From contig JBJMLA010000124.1 of assembly GCA_045805505.1 (NCBI GenBank), positions 19,841 through 83,840 on the forward strand: 64,000 nucleotides of DNA, given 5' to 3'. Shown piece by piece: positions 15,989-23,383 of this stretch. The stretch is from BP-464 sp045805505 (GTDB lineage Bacteria; Actinomycetota; Thermoleophilia; Solirubrobacterales; Solirubrobacteraceae). A model generated the notes under the pieces. The model was not told the origin of the DNA, searched no databases, and saw only the letters and a list, made by a program, of their open reading frames with translations. Made by a program: the position numbers and the translations under genes. Positions within the stretch are counted from its first letter, which is position 1. Every line of letters begins with the position of its first letter.

Positions 15989-17200
15989 ATGCGGAAGGCC
16001 TCGGTCCTGATGATGCTGCTCGCGCCCATGCTCACCGCGTGTGGCGCCAACGCGATGCCGCCCCAGGAGGGACAGCGCGCGGCCACGACGACCCAGGCGA
16101 GCGAGCCTCAGGCCGAGGTGGCGGCCAAGAAGGGGATCCGCCTGGTCTCGGTGGGCACCTTCAGCTCGCCGCTGGCGGCCGTCGCCGCGCCCGGCGATCC
16201 GCGCCGCCTCTACGTCGTCCAGCAGACCGGCCAGATCATGGTGCTGCGCGGAGGCCACAAGCTCGCCCGGCCGTTCCTCGACATCGGCTCGCGGATCACC
16301 AGCGGCGGCGAGCAGGGCCTGCTCGGCCTGGCCTTCGCGCCGGACTTCACCCGGAGCAAGCTGTTCTACGTCTACTTCACAAGCCGCGACGGCTCGTCCA
16401 ACGAGGTCGTCGAGTTCCGGGCCGCGTCGCGCGACCGCGCTCGCGCCGGCAGCGCGCGGGTCGTGCTGCGGATGCCCAACCTCGAGGCCAACCACAACGG
16501 CGGCAACATCGTCTTCGGGCCGGACGGCCTGCTCTACATCGGCACGGGCGACGGCGGGGGCGGCAACGACCAGCATGGCACCCGCGGCAACGCCCAGGAC
16601 CTCGGCTCGCCGCTCGGCAAGCTGCTACGCATCGACCCGGTCAAGCGCGGCGGCCGCGCCTACACGATCCCGGCCTCCAACCCGTTCGCCGGGCGCGCGG
16701 GCGCTCGCGGCGAGATCTACTCCTACGGCCTGCGCAACCCGTGGCGGTTCTCGTTCGACCGCGCGAACGGCGCGCTGATCATCGGCGACGTCGGTCAGGA
16801 CGCGGTCGAGGAGATCGACTACATGGCCAAGGGCAAGGCCAGCGGCGCGAACTTCGGCTGGCGGCCCATCGAGGGCAACCGCAAGAACTTCGACGAGCCC
16901 GCGCCCGGCGCCGTCGGGCCCGTGATCACGCACACCCACGACGAGGGCTTCAGCTCGATCACCGGTGGCTTCGTGGTGCGCGATAAGAACGTTCCCGCGC
17001 TGTACGGCCGCTACGTCTACAGCGACCTCTCGCAGGACACCGTCTGGGCGGCCAAGCTCTCGGCGGGCAAGGCCACCGGCGTCGGGAAGCTGGCCGGTCT
17101 GCGCTCGCTCAGCGCGATCGTCTCGTTCGGCGAGGACGCCCGCGGGCGGGTCTACGTGGTCTCGATCAACGGGCCCGTCTACCGCTTCGCCTCGCGCTGA
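15989..17200 (+). CDS. Lipoprotein, PQQ-dependent sugar dehydrogenase/sorbosone dehydrogenase-like beta-propeller
   Basis: 403 aa with a lipoprotein signal: MRKASVLMMLLAPMLTAC, lipobox LTAC, so the mature protein is membrane-anchored outside the cell. The propeller shows GEQGLLGLAFAPDF, NHNGGNIVFGPDGLLYIGTG, the calcium loop DGGGGNDQHGTRGNAQ, SYGLRNPWRFSFD and GDVGQDAVEEID, all characteristic of the soluble glucose dehydrogenase/Asd family. It likely oxidises a sugar or aldose with PQQ, but many family members are uncharacterised. The 3' end overlaps the WS/DGAT gene by 22 bp. Confidence 0.88.
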   Translation: MRKASVLMMLLAPMLTACGANAMPPQEGQRAATTTQASEPQAEVAAKKGIRLVSVGTFSSPLAAVAAPGDPRRLYVVQQTGQIMVLRGGHKLARPFLDIGSRITSGGEQGLLGLAFAPDFTRSKLFYVYFTSRDGSSNEVVEFRAASRDRARAGSARVVLRMPNLEANHNGGNIVFGPDGLLYIGTGDGGGGNDQHGTRGNAQDLGSPLGKLLRIDPVKRGGRAYTIPASNPFAGRAGARGEIYSYGLRNPWRFSFDRANGALIIGDVGQDAVEEIDYMAKGKASGANFGWRPIEGNRKNFDEPAPGAVGPVITHTHDEGFSSITGGFVVRDKNVPALYGRYVYSDLSQDTVWAAKLSAGKATGVGKLAGLRSLSAIVSFGEDARGRVYVVSINGPVYRFASR

Positions 17201-18576
17201 CGGCGGGCGCGCGCCTTCGCGCGCCACGGCGTCGGCCCCGACGCGGCGCGCGCCGGCGCCAGGCGCAGGGCGTCGAAGGCCGACTCGAGGTCACGCGCCA
17301 CGTCGACGGCGTCGGGCAGGACCGCGGCGTCGGCGTAGATGCCGATCTGCAGCCGGCCGGCGTAGGACAGCCCGCAGACCGTCAGGCCGTGCCCGTCGAG
17401 CAGTGGGACGGCGGGGTGGATCGCCTTGATCGGACGGTCCATGAGCGACAGCTCGACCGGCGGCCCCGGCACGTTGGAGACGACGGCGTTGAACGAGGCC
17501 ACGCGCGCCGCGGTGCGCGCGATCGCGCGGCGCCCCGCGGCGGGCAGGAGGTCGCCCGCCTGGGCCAGCAGGGCCAGCGGCCGGGCGGCGCCGTCGCGCT
17601 TGGCGGTGCGCGTGCGGTCGCGGACCAGGCGCAGCACCGCCGTCGGATCGGTCTCGCCGAGGGGAAGCTCGATCGCGGCGAACGAGATCGCGTTGCCGAC
17701 GTCGGCGGCCGCTTCGTCGTCGCGGACGCTCACCGGGACCACCGCCTTGAGCGCGCGCGGATGCTCGCCACGGCGAGCCAGCGCGTGGCCGAGCGCGATC
17801 GCGGTGGCGGCCAGCAGGACGTCGTTGACGGTGGCCCCGCGGCGGCGGCCGGCTTCCTTGACGTCGGCCAGCGGCGCGCTGCCGAAGGCCACGACGCGCC
17901 GCGCGCTGTGGGACCGGTCCAGGGCCGTCGACGGAGCGGGGGAGACGACATCGCCGAGCGCGTCGGCGGCACCGCGCAGCGCCGCCGGGCTCGCGGCGGC
18001 GGCCAGGCCGCCGAGCATCTTCAGCCCGCCCCGGGCACGGGACGTCAGCGAGGCCCGCAGCGCGTCGCTCGCCGAAGGACCGGCCACGGCCCGCCACGAG
18101 GACGGCAGCTGCTCGGCGCCGTCGTCGAAGAGCAGTGTCGCCACCTCGATCGCCGCGATGCCGTCGACCAGGGCGTGGTGGACCTGCCCGACCAGCGCGA
18201 AGCCGCCGCCGGCGACGCCGCTGACCAGGTACATGCGCCACAGCGGCCGGGCGTGGTCGAGCGGGCGGCTGAGCAGCACACCGGCGGTGTCGCGCAGATC
18301 GCCGGGCGCTCCCGGCTTCGGCAGCGAGACCTCGTGCACGTGGTGGGCGATGTCGAAGGACGGATCGTCGACCCAGGCGAGCCCGCCCGGCAGGTCGGCC
18401 AGGCGCCGGCGAAACCGCGGGACGCGATCGAGCCGGCCGTCGAGGTGGCGGCGCAGCGCCGCCAGCGACGGCGGGGCGGCATCGAAGCGCAGCGTCCAGC
18501 CGACGTGCAGGGGCGCCCGCGCCGTCTCGAGATCGAGAAAGGCCGTGTCCAGCGCGCTGAGACGATCGATGGCCAC
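17179..18576 (-). CDS. Wax ester synthase/diacylglycerol acyltransferase (WS/DGAT)
   Basis: 465 aa. It carries the hallmark active-site motif HHALVDG (His133, His134, Asp138), DTAFLDLETARAPLHVG at the N-terminus, NDVLLAATAIALGHAL, and the conserved SNVPGPPVELSLMDRP. It esterifies acyl-CoA to diacylglycerol or fatty alcohol for storage lipid. The start is GTG at 18576 with TAATGT 9 nt upstream. A basic C-terminal tail (KARARRQREAKR) may aid membrane attachment. The fatty-acyl-CoA ligase, glycerol kinase and PlsC in this window could supply substrates. Confidence 0.94.
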   Translation of the reverse strand: MAIDRLSALDTAFLDLETARAPLHVGWTLRFDAAPPSLAALRRHLDGRLDRVPRFRRRLADLPGGLAWVDDPSFDIAHHVHEVSLPKPGAPGDLRDTAGVLLSRPLDHARPLWRMYLVSGVAGGGFALVGQVHHALVDGIAAIEVATLLFDDGAEQLPSSWRAVAGPSASDALRASLTSRARGGLKMLGGLAAAASPAALRGAADALGDVVSPAPSTALDRSHSARRVVAFGSAPLADVKEAGRRRGATVNDVLLAATAIALGHALARRGEHPRALKAVVPVSVRDDEAAADVGNAISFAAIELPLGETDPTAVLRLVRDRTRTAKRDGAARPLALLAQAGDLLPAAGRRAIARTAARVASFNAVVSNVPGPPVELSLMDRPIKAIHPAVPLLDGHGLTVCGLSYAGRLQIGIYADAAVLPDAVDVARDLESAFDALRLAPARAASGPTPWRAKARARRQREAKR

Positions 18577-18585
18577 GCAGCCCCA

Positions 18586-18591
18586 ACATTA
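18586..18591 (-). promoter_or_regulatory. -10 element TAATGT of WS/DGAT
   Basis: Reads ACATTA on the plus strand, 9 nt before GTG 18576. It overlaps the left arm of the hairpin at 18588-18610. Confidence 0.45.
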
Positions 18592-18610
18592 AGGGGCCAG
18601 GCCCCTCAAT
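18588..18610 (-). terminator. Hairpin with 11-bp arms between MFS gene and WS/DGAT
   Basis: ATTAAGGGGCC pairs with GGCCCCTCAAT (one mismatch) around a single base. It follows the MFS stop at 18618 by 7 nt on the minus strand. The core resembles the inner part of the hairpin at 48674-48726. Confidence 0.6.
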
Positions 18611-18617
18611 ACTTCGG

Positions 18618-19841
18618 TCAGGCCGTGGCGGGTGCGGTCTGCGGCTGCGAGCGCGGCAGGCCGCGGACGACCAGGGCGCCGATCGTGACGATGCCGATGA
18701 TCGCGATCCCGGCGACGTCGTAGGCGATGCGGGCCCCGGCGGCGGCCGCGACCGCGCCGCCCAGGGCGAAGCCGACACCGGGCACGGCGGCGCCGAGCGA
18801 TTCGACGAGCGCCATCGCGCGAGCCTGCAGCTCGCTGGGCGTGCGCTCCTGCACGGCGGTCACGAAGGCGATCCACTGCATGCCGTTGCCCAGGCCGCCG
18901 ATGACCGACAGCGCGCAGGCGGCGGTCAGCGTGCCGGCCAGGCCCATGCCCAGGTAGGAGACGCCCATCGCGGCGCTCGCGCCGATGGTGACCAGCAGGG
19001 TCCCGTGCTTGGCCAGGCGGGCGAAGACGGCGCTGCCGACGATCGCGCCCACGCCCCAGGCCGCCATCAGCGCGCCGAGGCCGGCGGCGGTGGTGCCGAG
19101 CTCCTCGCGGGCGTAGACGACCTCGATCGGCGGGACCATCGTGAAGAAGACCAGCAGGACGCCCTGCGTGCTGAACAGGCGGGCGAGCGCCGGCTCGCGG
19201 CGGACGTGCTGAATCGCGCGGTTGAGCTTGGTGAACCAGCTGTCGCCGGCCTCCTCCTCGGAGACCACGAGCGCGGGCAGGACCGAGAGCCCGGCGTAGA
19301 GCGCCATCCACAGCAGCAGCGCGCCGCCGGCGACCAGCGTCAGCTCGGCACCGCCGAGCGCGACGGCGGCGCCGGCGACCGCCGGGCCGACCGCGAAGGC
19401 GGTCGAGAACACGACGTTCATCAGCGCGTTGCCCTTCTGGAGCTCCTCGCCCTCGTCGAGCGCCGAGACCACCGCGGCGCGCACCAGCGCGCGGGAGACC
19501 AGGGCGGCGCCGCCGGCGACGGTGGCCAGCACGACGACCGCCGCCACGCTGCGGCTGAACAGCGCCATGCCGCCGAACGCGAAGGCCTGCAGGCTGTAGA
19601 GCACGGGCAGCGAGCGCTGCGGCGCGATGCCATCGACGCGCGCGGTGACGGCCGGGGCGACGAAGGCCGGCAGGAACTTCGACGAGACGAACAGGACGGT
19701 CGTGGCGACCGCGCTGCGCGTCGCGTCGTAGACCAGGACGGCCAGGGCGACGGTCGTCAGCCAGTCGACGACCTCGCTCAGTCCGTAGGTGGAGAGGAGC
19801 GGACGGAAGCCCGGACGACGCAGGAGCTCGCGCGTGTTCAT
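18618..19841 (-). CDS. Major facilitator superfamily transporter (EntS/macrolide exporter-like)
   Basis: 407 aa from ATG 19841 (MNTRELLRRPGFRPLLSTYG), about 12 hydrophobic helices. The N-terminal pattern RPGFRPLLSTYGLSEVVDWL and the A-motif-like ARVDGIAPQRSLP match the MFS_3/EntS group of drug and siderophore exporters; a central loop (EEEAGDSWFTKLNRAIQHVR) joins the two halves. The substrate is unknown. The open frame extends upstream to 19931 but adds an unlikely hydrophilic stretch. A GATGAT hexamer lies 6 nt before the chosen ATG. Confidence 0.88.
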   Translation of the reverse strand: MNTRELLRRPGFRPLLSTYGLSEVVDWLTTVALAVLVYDATRSAVATTVLFVSSKFLPAFVAPAVTARVDGIAPQRSLPVLYSLQAFAFGGMALFSRSVAAVVVLATVAGGAALVSRALVRAAVVSALDEGEELQKGNALMNVVFSTAFAVGPAVAGAAVALGGAELTLVAGGALLLWMALYAGLSVLPALVVSEEEAGDSWFTKLNRAIQHVRREPALARLFSTQGVLLVFFTMVPPIEVVYAREELGTTAAGLGALMAAWGVGAIVGSAVFARLAKHGTLLVTIGASAAMGVSYLGMGLAGTLTAACALSVIGGLGNGMQWIAFVTAVQERTPSELQARAMALVESLGAAVPGVGFALGGAVAAAAGARIAYDVAGIAIIGIVTIGALVVRGLPRSQPQTAPATA

Positions 19842-20009
19842 GCGGCGATCATCGGCAACGAGGGAGGTTTTGCACAGGGATGGGAGCTTTTGTGCGCTTT
19901 TGGCAACTCTTGCGATGCGATACCTCCACACCGTTTGTCAACCCTCCTCAAACCGTCGACATTCCCCGTGCCGAGCTGTTCCCCCCAAACGGATTCCAAG
20001 GAGCGCACC

Positions 20010-20027
20010 ATGGCTTTCAAGTCCTAG
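20010..20027 (+). CDS. Candidate leader mini-ORF MAFKS
   Basis: ATG GCT TTC AAG TCC TAG is preceded by a perfect AAGGAG (19998-20003) with 6-nt spacing, one of the best ribosome-binding sites in the window. Five codons are too few for a stable protein, so a leader peptide or translation-sensing role is the natural reading. It lies 20 nt upstream of two mutually exclusive hairpins. Chance occurrence cannot be excluded. Confidence 0.4.
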   Translation: MAFKS

Positions 20028-20047
20028 TTATCTCTCAGAAGCACAAG

Positions 20048-20061
20048 TCTTTCGCGAAAGA
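20048..20061 (+). promoter_or_regulatory. Palindrome TCTTTCGCGAAAGA, possible anti-terminator
   Basis: Its right half (AAAGA, 20057-20061) is also the left base of the terminator stem, so the two hairpins cannot form together. Confidence 0.35.
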
Positions 20062-20083
20062 GGCGCCCACCGGGCGCCTCTTT
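20057..20083 (+). terminator. 12-bp perfect terminator hairpin upstream of HD-GYP gene
   Basis: AAAGAGGCGCCC, loop ACC, GGGCGCCTCTTT. The 3' arm ends in TTT. It lies 78 nt before the HD-GYP start, in the leader if transcription begins near 19970. Confidence 0.8.
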
Positions 20084-20160
20084 GCGTTCCGGAACAGACA
20101 CTCGTGCACGATCGCCCGCGCCTGCTACAGATTCCCCGCACTGGGCCGATAATCGGGGAG

Positions 20161-21528
20161 ATGAAGTCCGTCCGCGGAGCCATCGCACTCTCTCTCGCGC
20201 AATGTGCCGCGGCCATTGCCGCTGCCGTGCTGCTCGGCGACGGCGGCTCGTGGAAGCCCGAGATCTTCTTCTTCCTGCTCGGCTTCGCGCTGATCGGCGA
20301 CCGGCTCGAGGTCGAGACTCGCGTCCTGACGATCTCCGGCGCGTTCCTGGCCATCGCGCTGGCCATGGTGATGCTGGGCCCGGTCCCGGCGATGGCCATC
20401 GGCATGATCACCACGACCGCCGATGCGCTCCAGCGCCGGCCGCGCGTGCCCTACGTGGTCAGCAACGTCGCGACGTTCCTGGCCTTCCCGATGGTCGGCG
20501 GCGGCCTCGTCAAGCTGCTCGGCGACGGCACCGGTCTCGGCCCCGAGGACATGAACTTCGCCCTGCTGGTCATCGGCTCGTTCATCGTCGCCAACGTCGT
20601 CAACTTCGTTCAGGTCGCCGTCACCCACAAGCTGATCGACGCCAAGCCGTTCTGGCGCTCCGCTCGCTCGATCTACCTGCCCATCCTGCCGTCGCAGTTC
20701 GCGGTGGCGCTGCTCGCCGCGGTCATCGTCTACGCCCACGCCCACGGCGGCGGTGTGGCGCTCGTCCTGCTCGTCGGCGTCGTCGTCCTCTACCAGTACC
20801 TGCTGCGCGAGCTGCTGCTCTCGAAGGAGCGCGCCGAGCAGCTGGGAACGAGGACGACCCAGCTGGCGTCTCTCCAGGTAGGCGTGCTCACCGCGATGCT
20901 CCAGACGCTGTCGCTGCGCGACAAGATGACCGCCCGCCACTGCGCGGCGGTCGCGCGGTACGCGAAGGAGATCGCCAAGGAGTACGGCATGGACGACGAG
21001 GAGCAGGATCTCGTCCACACGGCCGGCCTGCTGCACGACATCGGCAAGTTCATCTTCCCCGACTCGATCCTGCTCGGCGGCAACAAGCTGACCGACGAGG
21101 AGTACGAGATCGTCAAGAAGCACCCCGCCCAGGGTGCGAAGGTCGTGCGCGGCGTCGACGGGTACGGCCCGGTCGCCGACATCATCCTCGCCCACCACGA
21201 GAAGATCGACGGCAAGGGCTACCCGAACGGCATCAAGGGCGACGACATCCCGATCCAGAGCCGCATGATCTCGGTCGCCGACACCTACGACGTGATGACC
21301 GCGCGCGACTCCTACCGCGAGCCGGTCTCGCCCGCCGAGGCGGTCGCCGAGCTGCGGCGCGTCAGCGGCACCCAGCTCGACGGGAACCTGGTGGAGATGT
21401 TCATCAAGATCCTGGAGCGCAAGGGCGTGAACTTCCACCACGGCGACGACGCCGACTTCGAGTCCGAGCTCGACCTCGAGCGCCGGATCCGCAAGTACGC
21501 CGAGCCGCGCGCCGCCGCGACCGTCTAA
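20161..21528 (+). CDS. Membrane-bound HD-GYP domain phosphodiesterase
   Basis: 455 aa from ATG 20161, preceded by GGGGAG. Residues 1-215 hold six or seven hydrophobic helices, an uncharacterised membrane sensor. A linker at about 216-240 joins an HD-GYP domain: HCAAVARYAKEIA (His260), LLHDIGKF (His292/Asp293), AHHEKIDGKGYPNGIKG with the HHExxDGxGYP signature (345-355) and SVADTYDVMTA. The complete motif supports cyclic-di-GMP hydrolysis. The structured leader upstream may control expression. The next gene starts 10 nt after its stop. Confidence 0.92.
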   Translation: MKSVRGAIALSLAQCAAAIAAAVLLGDGGSWKPEIFFFLLGFALIGDRLEVETRVLTISGAFLAIALAMVMLGPVPAMAIGMITTTADALQRRPRVPYVVSNVATFLAFPMVGGGLVKLLGDGTGLGPEDMNFALLVIGSFIVANVVNFVQVAVTHKLIDAKPFWRSARSIYLPILPSQFAVALLAAVIVYAHAHGGGVALVLLVGVVVLYQYLLRELLLSKERAEQLGTRTTQLASLQVGVLTAMLQTLSLRDKMTARHCAAVARYAKEIAKEYGMDDEEQDLVHTAGLLHDIGKFIFPDSILLGGNKLTDEEYEIVKKHPAQGAKVVRGVDGYGPVADIILAHHEKIDGKGYPNGIKGDDIPIQSRMISVADTYDVMTARDSYREPVSPAEAVAELRRVSGTQLDGNLVEMFIKILERKGVNFHHGDDADFESELDLERRIRKYAEPRAAATV

Positions 21529-21538
21529 CGTCGCGCGG

Positions 21539-22315
21539 GTGAGCCCGCCAGATCCGCTCGCCGCGCACGACATCGCGCTCGTGCGGGCGAACAACCCGGG
21601 CCCGTTCACGCTGAGCGGGTCGAACACCTGGATCGTCGGCCGCGACCCGTGCTGGGTCATCGACCCCGGCCCCGACCTCGAGGAGCACCTCGCGGCCGTC
21701 GCGGGCGAGGCGGGCCGCCGCGGAGGCGCGGGCGCCATCCTCCTGACCCACGATCACGGCGACCACGCCGACGCCACGCCCGCGCTGGCGCTGCGGCTGG
21801 GCGTCCCGACGGCGGCGGCGCGCTGGCCCGCGGCCACCACCCTGTTGGCCGACGGCGACACCGTCGGCCCGCTGACGGCCATGGCGACGCCCGGTCACGC
21901 GCCCGACCACCTGGCCTTCGTCTACGGCCGTGTCTGCTTCACGGGCGACGCGGTGCTCGGCGAGGGCAGCGTCTTCGTGGCGCCCGACCCGGGTGCGCTG
22001 CGGGGCTACCTGGCGGCGCTGGAGCGGCTGCGCGCGCTGGAGCTCGAGCTGCTGTGCCCGGGCCACGGCCCGGTCGTCGAGGATCCGGCGGCCAAGCTCG
22101 AGCACTACATCTCGCATCGTCTCGACCGCGAGTGGAAGCTCGTCGAGGCGCTCGAGGAGGGCCTGCGCAGCGTCGAGGACGTCCTCGACCGGGTGTGGTC
22201 CGACGTCCCGGAGCAGCTGCGCCCCGCCGCCGCCGTCACGCTGGCCGCGCACCTCGACAAGCTCGACGAGGAGGACCGCCTCCCCGACGGCGTCGAGCGG
22301 CCGGCCGGCTTCTAG
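21539..22315 (+). CDS. Metallo-beta-lactamase fold hydrolase (LACTB2-like)
   Basis: 258 aa, GTG start. Zinc site THDHGDHAD, later GDAVLGEGSVFV (bridging Asp) and PGHGPVVEDPAAKLEHYISH. The C-terminal winged-helix-like segment (ALEEGLRSVEDVLDRVWSDV) is typical of LACTB2/beta-lactamase-like RNases and hydrolases. The leading RANNPGPFTLSGSNTWIVG is also family-typical. The role could be RNA or thioester hydrolysis. It is close behind the HD-GYP gene and shares a CTAG stop overlap with the convergent dehydrogenase. Confidence 0.9.
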   Translation: MSPPDPLAAHDIALVRANNPGPFTLSGSNTWIVGRDPCWVIDPGPDLEEHLAAVAGEAGRRGGAGAILLTHDHGDHADATPALALRLGVPTAAARWPAATTLLADGDTVGPLTAMATPGHAPDHLAFVYGRVCFTGDAVLGEGSVFVAPDPGALRGYLAALERLRALELELLCPGHGPVVEDPAAKLEHYISHRLDREWKLVEALEEGLRSVEDVLDRVWSDVPEQLRPAAAVTLAAHLDKLDEEDRLPDGVERPAGF

Positions 22316-23364
22316 CCCGAAGCCTGCTCGAGCCGGACGCGCGCGATCTCCATCGCCGCGGCGAGCGGCGTGACGCCGTGTGCCTCGGCCTCGTCGAAGA
22401 TCCGGCGCATGGTGTCGCCAATGCCGCGCACGCGGGCCTTTGCCCGCTTCGGGTCATAGCCACCGCGCTCCAGCTCGACGGCGATGTTGATGATGCCGCC
22501 GGCGTTGGCGACGAAGTCCGGCGCCCAGAGGATGCCGCGGCCGGCGAGCTGCTCGGCCACCGTGTCGTCGGCGAGCTGGTTGTTCGCGGCGCCCGCCACG
22601 ACGGGCGCCTGCAGCGCGGCGACCGACTCGTCGGTCAGGACGCCGCCCAGCGCGCACGGCGCGAAGACGTCGACGGGCAGCGACAGCGCCTTGTCGGGCG
22701 CCACCCAGGAGGCGCCGGCCGCGGTGATCTCCGCGCGCTTGGACCGGTCGATGTCGGTCGCCAGGACGTTGGCCCCGGCGCGCAGCAGGCCCTTGGCGAG
22801 TCGCATCCCGACGTGGCCGAGGCCGGTCAGGGCGATCGTGCGGTCCTTCAGCGACGCGCTGCCGAACGCGCGCTCGCAGCTCGCCTCGATGGTCGCCTGC
22901 ACGCCGAGCGCCGTCATCGGGCTCGGATCGCCGGAGCCGCCGCGGCGCCGTGAGAGCCCGGAGACGTGCTTCGTGCCGGTCGCGATCACCTGCATGTCCT
23001 TGGCCGAGGTCCCGACGTCCTCCGCCGTGATGTAGCGGCCGCGCAGAACCTCCACCGTGTCGGCGAAGTCGAGCAGCGCCTGCTTGCGCTCGCGCGGCCC
23101 GAGCGGCTCGGCGGGCAGCACGATGACGCCCTTGCCGCCGCCCAGCGGGTTGCCCGCCACGGCCGACTTGAAGGTCATCGCGCGCGACAGCCGCAGCGCG
23201 TCGCGCAGGGCCGCGCGGGTGTCGTCGTAGTGCCACATGCGGCACCCGCCGAGCGAGGGCCCGAGCGTGGTGGAGTGCACTGCGACGATGCTGAACAGGC
23301 CGGACCGGCGTCCGCGCCGGATCAGGACGTCCTCGTGGTCGATCGTGGCGAGATAGCGCTCGAT
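22312..23364 (-). CDS. Leucine/valine-type amino acid dehydrogenase (Glu/Leu/Phe/Val family)
   Basis: About 350 aa. It reversibly deaminates branched-chain amino acids with NAD. Family pieces: HSTTLGPSLGGCRMWHYDD, FKSAVAGNPLGGGKGVIVLP with the substrate lysines, TAEDVGTSAKDM, the NAD fold ALTGLGHVGMRLAKGL, CALGGVLTDE and DFVANAGGIINIAVE. The N-terminus matches the family (IERYLATIDHEDVLIRRG) yet has no ATG, GTG or TTG: the frame runs open into the sigma gene, and the first canonical start (GTG 23280) would remove a conserved strand. The end given here uses the ATC at 23364 as a nominal start; CTG at 23325 is another option. Confidence 0.85.
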   Translation of the reverse strand: MERYLATIDHEDVLIRRGRRSGLFSIVAVHSTTLGPSLGGCRMWHYDDTRAALRDALRLSRAMTFKSAVAGNPLGGGKGVIVLPAEPLGPRERKQALLDFADTVEVLRGRYITAEDVGTSAKDMQVIATGTKHVSGLSRRRGGSGDPSPMTALGVQATIEASCERAFGSASLKDRTIALTGLGHVGMRLAKGLLRAGANVLATDIDRSKRAEITAAGASWVAPDKALSLPVDVFAPCALGGVLTDESVAALQAPVVAGAANNQLADDTVAEQLAGRGILWAPDFVANAGGIINIAVELERGGYDPKRAKARVRGIGDTMRRIFDEAEAHGVTPLAAAMEIARVRLEQASG

Positions 23365-23383
23365 GGCGCGAGAGGCTAGACGG

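Larger units (their letters stand above)
19842..20160. other. 319-bp intergenic region with structured leader
   Basis: Divergent gap between the MFS gene and the HD-GYP gene, and the longest non-coding stretch in the window. It is relatively AT-rich on the left. It holds a possible weak promoter (TTGTCA 19935-19940, 17-bp spacer, GACATT 19958-19963), a five-codon ORF with strong ribosome-binding site (20010-20027), a small palindrome (20048-20061) and a strong terminator (20057-20083). I see no larger gene on either strand. Confidence 0.7.
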
